From: Sphaerosporella brunnea
Lineage: Eukaryota > Ascomycota > Pezizomycetes > Pezizales > Pyronemataceae
Length of the DNA: 64,000 nt
Reading direction: 5' to 3'
Assembly (NCBI GenBank): GCA_008704415.1
Contig: VXIS01000182.1
Location: 30,923 to 94,922 of the forward strand
The notes under the pieces are model-generated. The model saw only the letters and a list, made by a program, of their open reading frames with translations, was not told the DNA's origin and searched no databases. Position 1 is the stretch's first letter; each line of letters begins with the position of its first letter. A program made the translations under genes and the position numbers. Of the stretch, positions 63,912 to 64,000 are shown in pieces.

Positions 63912-64000
63912 TGTAACCTTTTCGTGAGCTTATAAGATCCGCTATTTCACAGATGCAAATAAACTCAGAACCGTTTGTGTATCTGACTTGATAAATACCA
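63912..64000 (-). mobile_element. LTR copy, cut by window end
   Basis: Starts TGTAACCTTTTCGTGAGC and is nearly identical to the 48877 copy over the visible 89 bp. It continues beyond the window, so a full element may follow. Confidence 0.8.

Overview
The window looks like nuclear DNA of a filamentous ascomycete with a repeat-rich, gene-poor genome. The evidence is GT..AG introns of about 44-64 nt with CTAAC or CTGAT branch-like motifs, a secreted FAD oxidoreductase of the fungal AA7/BBE type, hAT, Tc1/mariner and LTR elements, and a short TTAGGG-type motif. There is no bacterial gene packing, operon, rRNA or CRISPR array. I cannot name the genus.

Layout. 0-4.1 kb: a Tc1/mariner relic, a small MITE, an F-box-like gene and the AA7-type oxidase. 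4.6-5.6 kb: a hAT element with perfect 8-bp target duplications. 6-24 kb: a domain with 19 full-length or degenerate copies (plus one half copy) of a 53-nt GC-rich double-hairpin element (DHE), all on the plus strand and set in duplicated blocks of 0.3-1.4 kb. A coiled-coil gene (18.9-19.7 kb) and a second hAT element (20.1-20.8 kb) lie between its two main parts. 24-36 kb: solo LTRs, hAT copies, a tRNA-like SINE and several small genes. 36-42 kb: a five-exon minus-strand gene, duplicated decayed copies of its exons, and perfect short-loop palindromes. 43-63 kb: arrays of 105-650 bp tandem repeats, a 522-bp TIR element with a nested palindrome, and more LTR copies.

The recurring theme is tandem amplification of exon-plus-intron cassettes. 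In at least five places (41.6-41.9, 43.8-44.7, 49.6-50.9, 52.2-52.8 and 57.3-58.6 kb) a minus-strand reading frame is joined to repeat units that each carry one short intron-like segment (a GT donor, usually a CTGAT or CTAAC motif, then AG). At 43.8-44.6 kb the exon part is 105 nt (35 codons) in four of five units, and three units stay fully open. Many cassettes also contain long perfect hairpins. A plus-strand version with DHEs lies at 13.6-17.0 kb. The DHE domain and these cassette genes are the best candidates here for something undescribed. Minisatellite growth with incidental splice-like signals is the main alternative.

Exon models were read by eye; boundaries can be off by a few bases, and most small genes have no recognised family.
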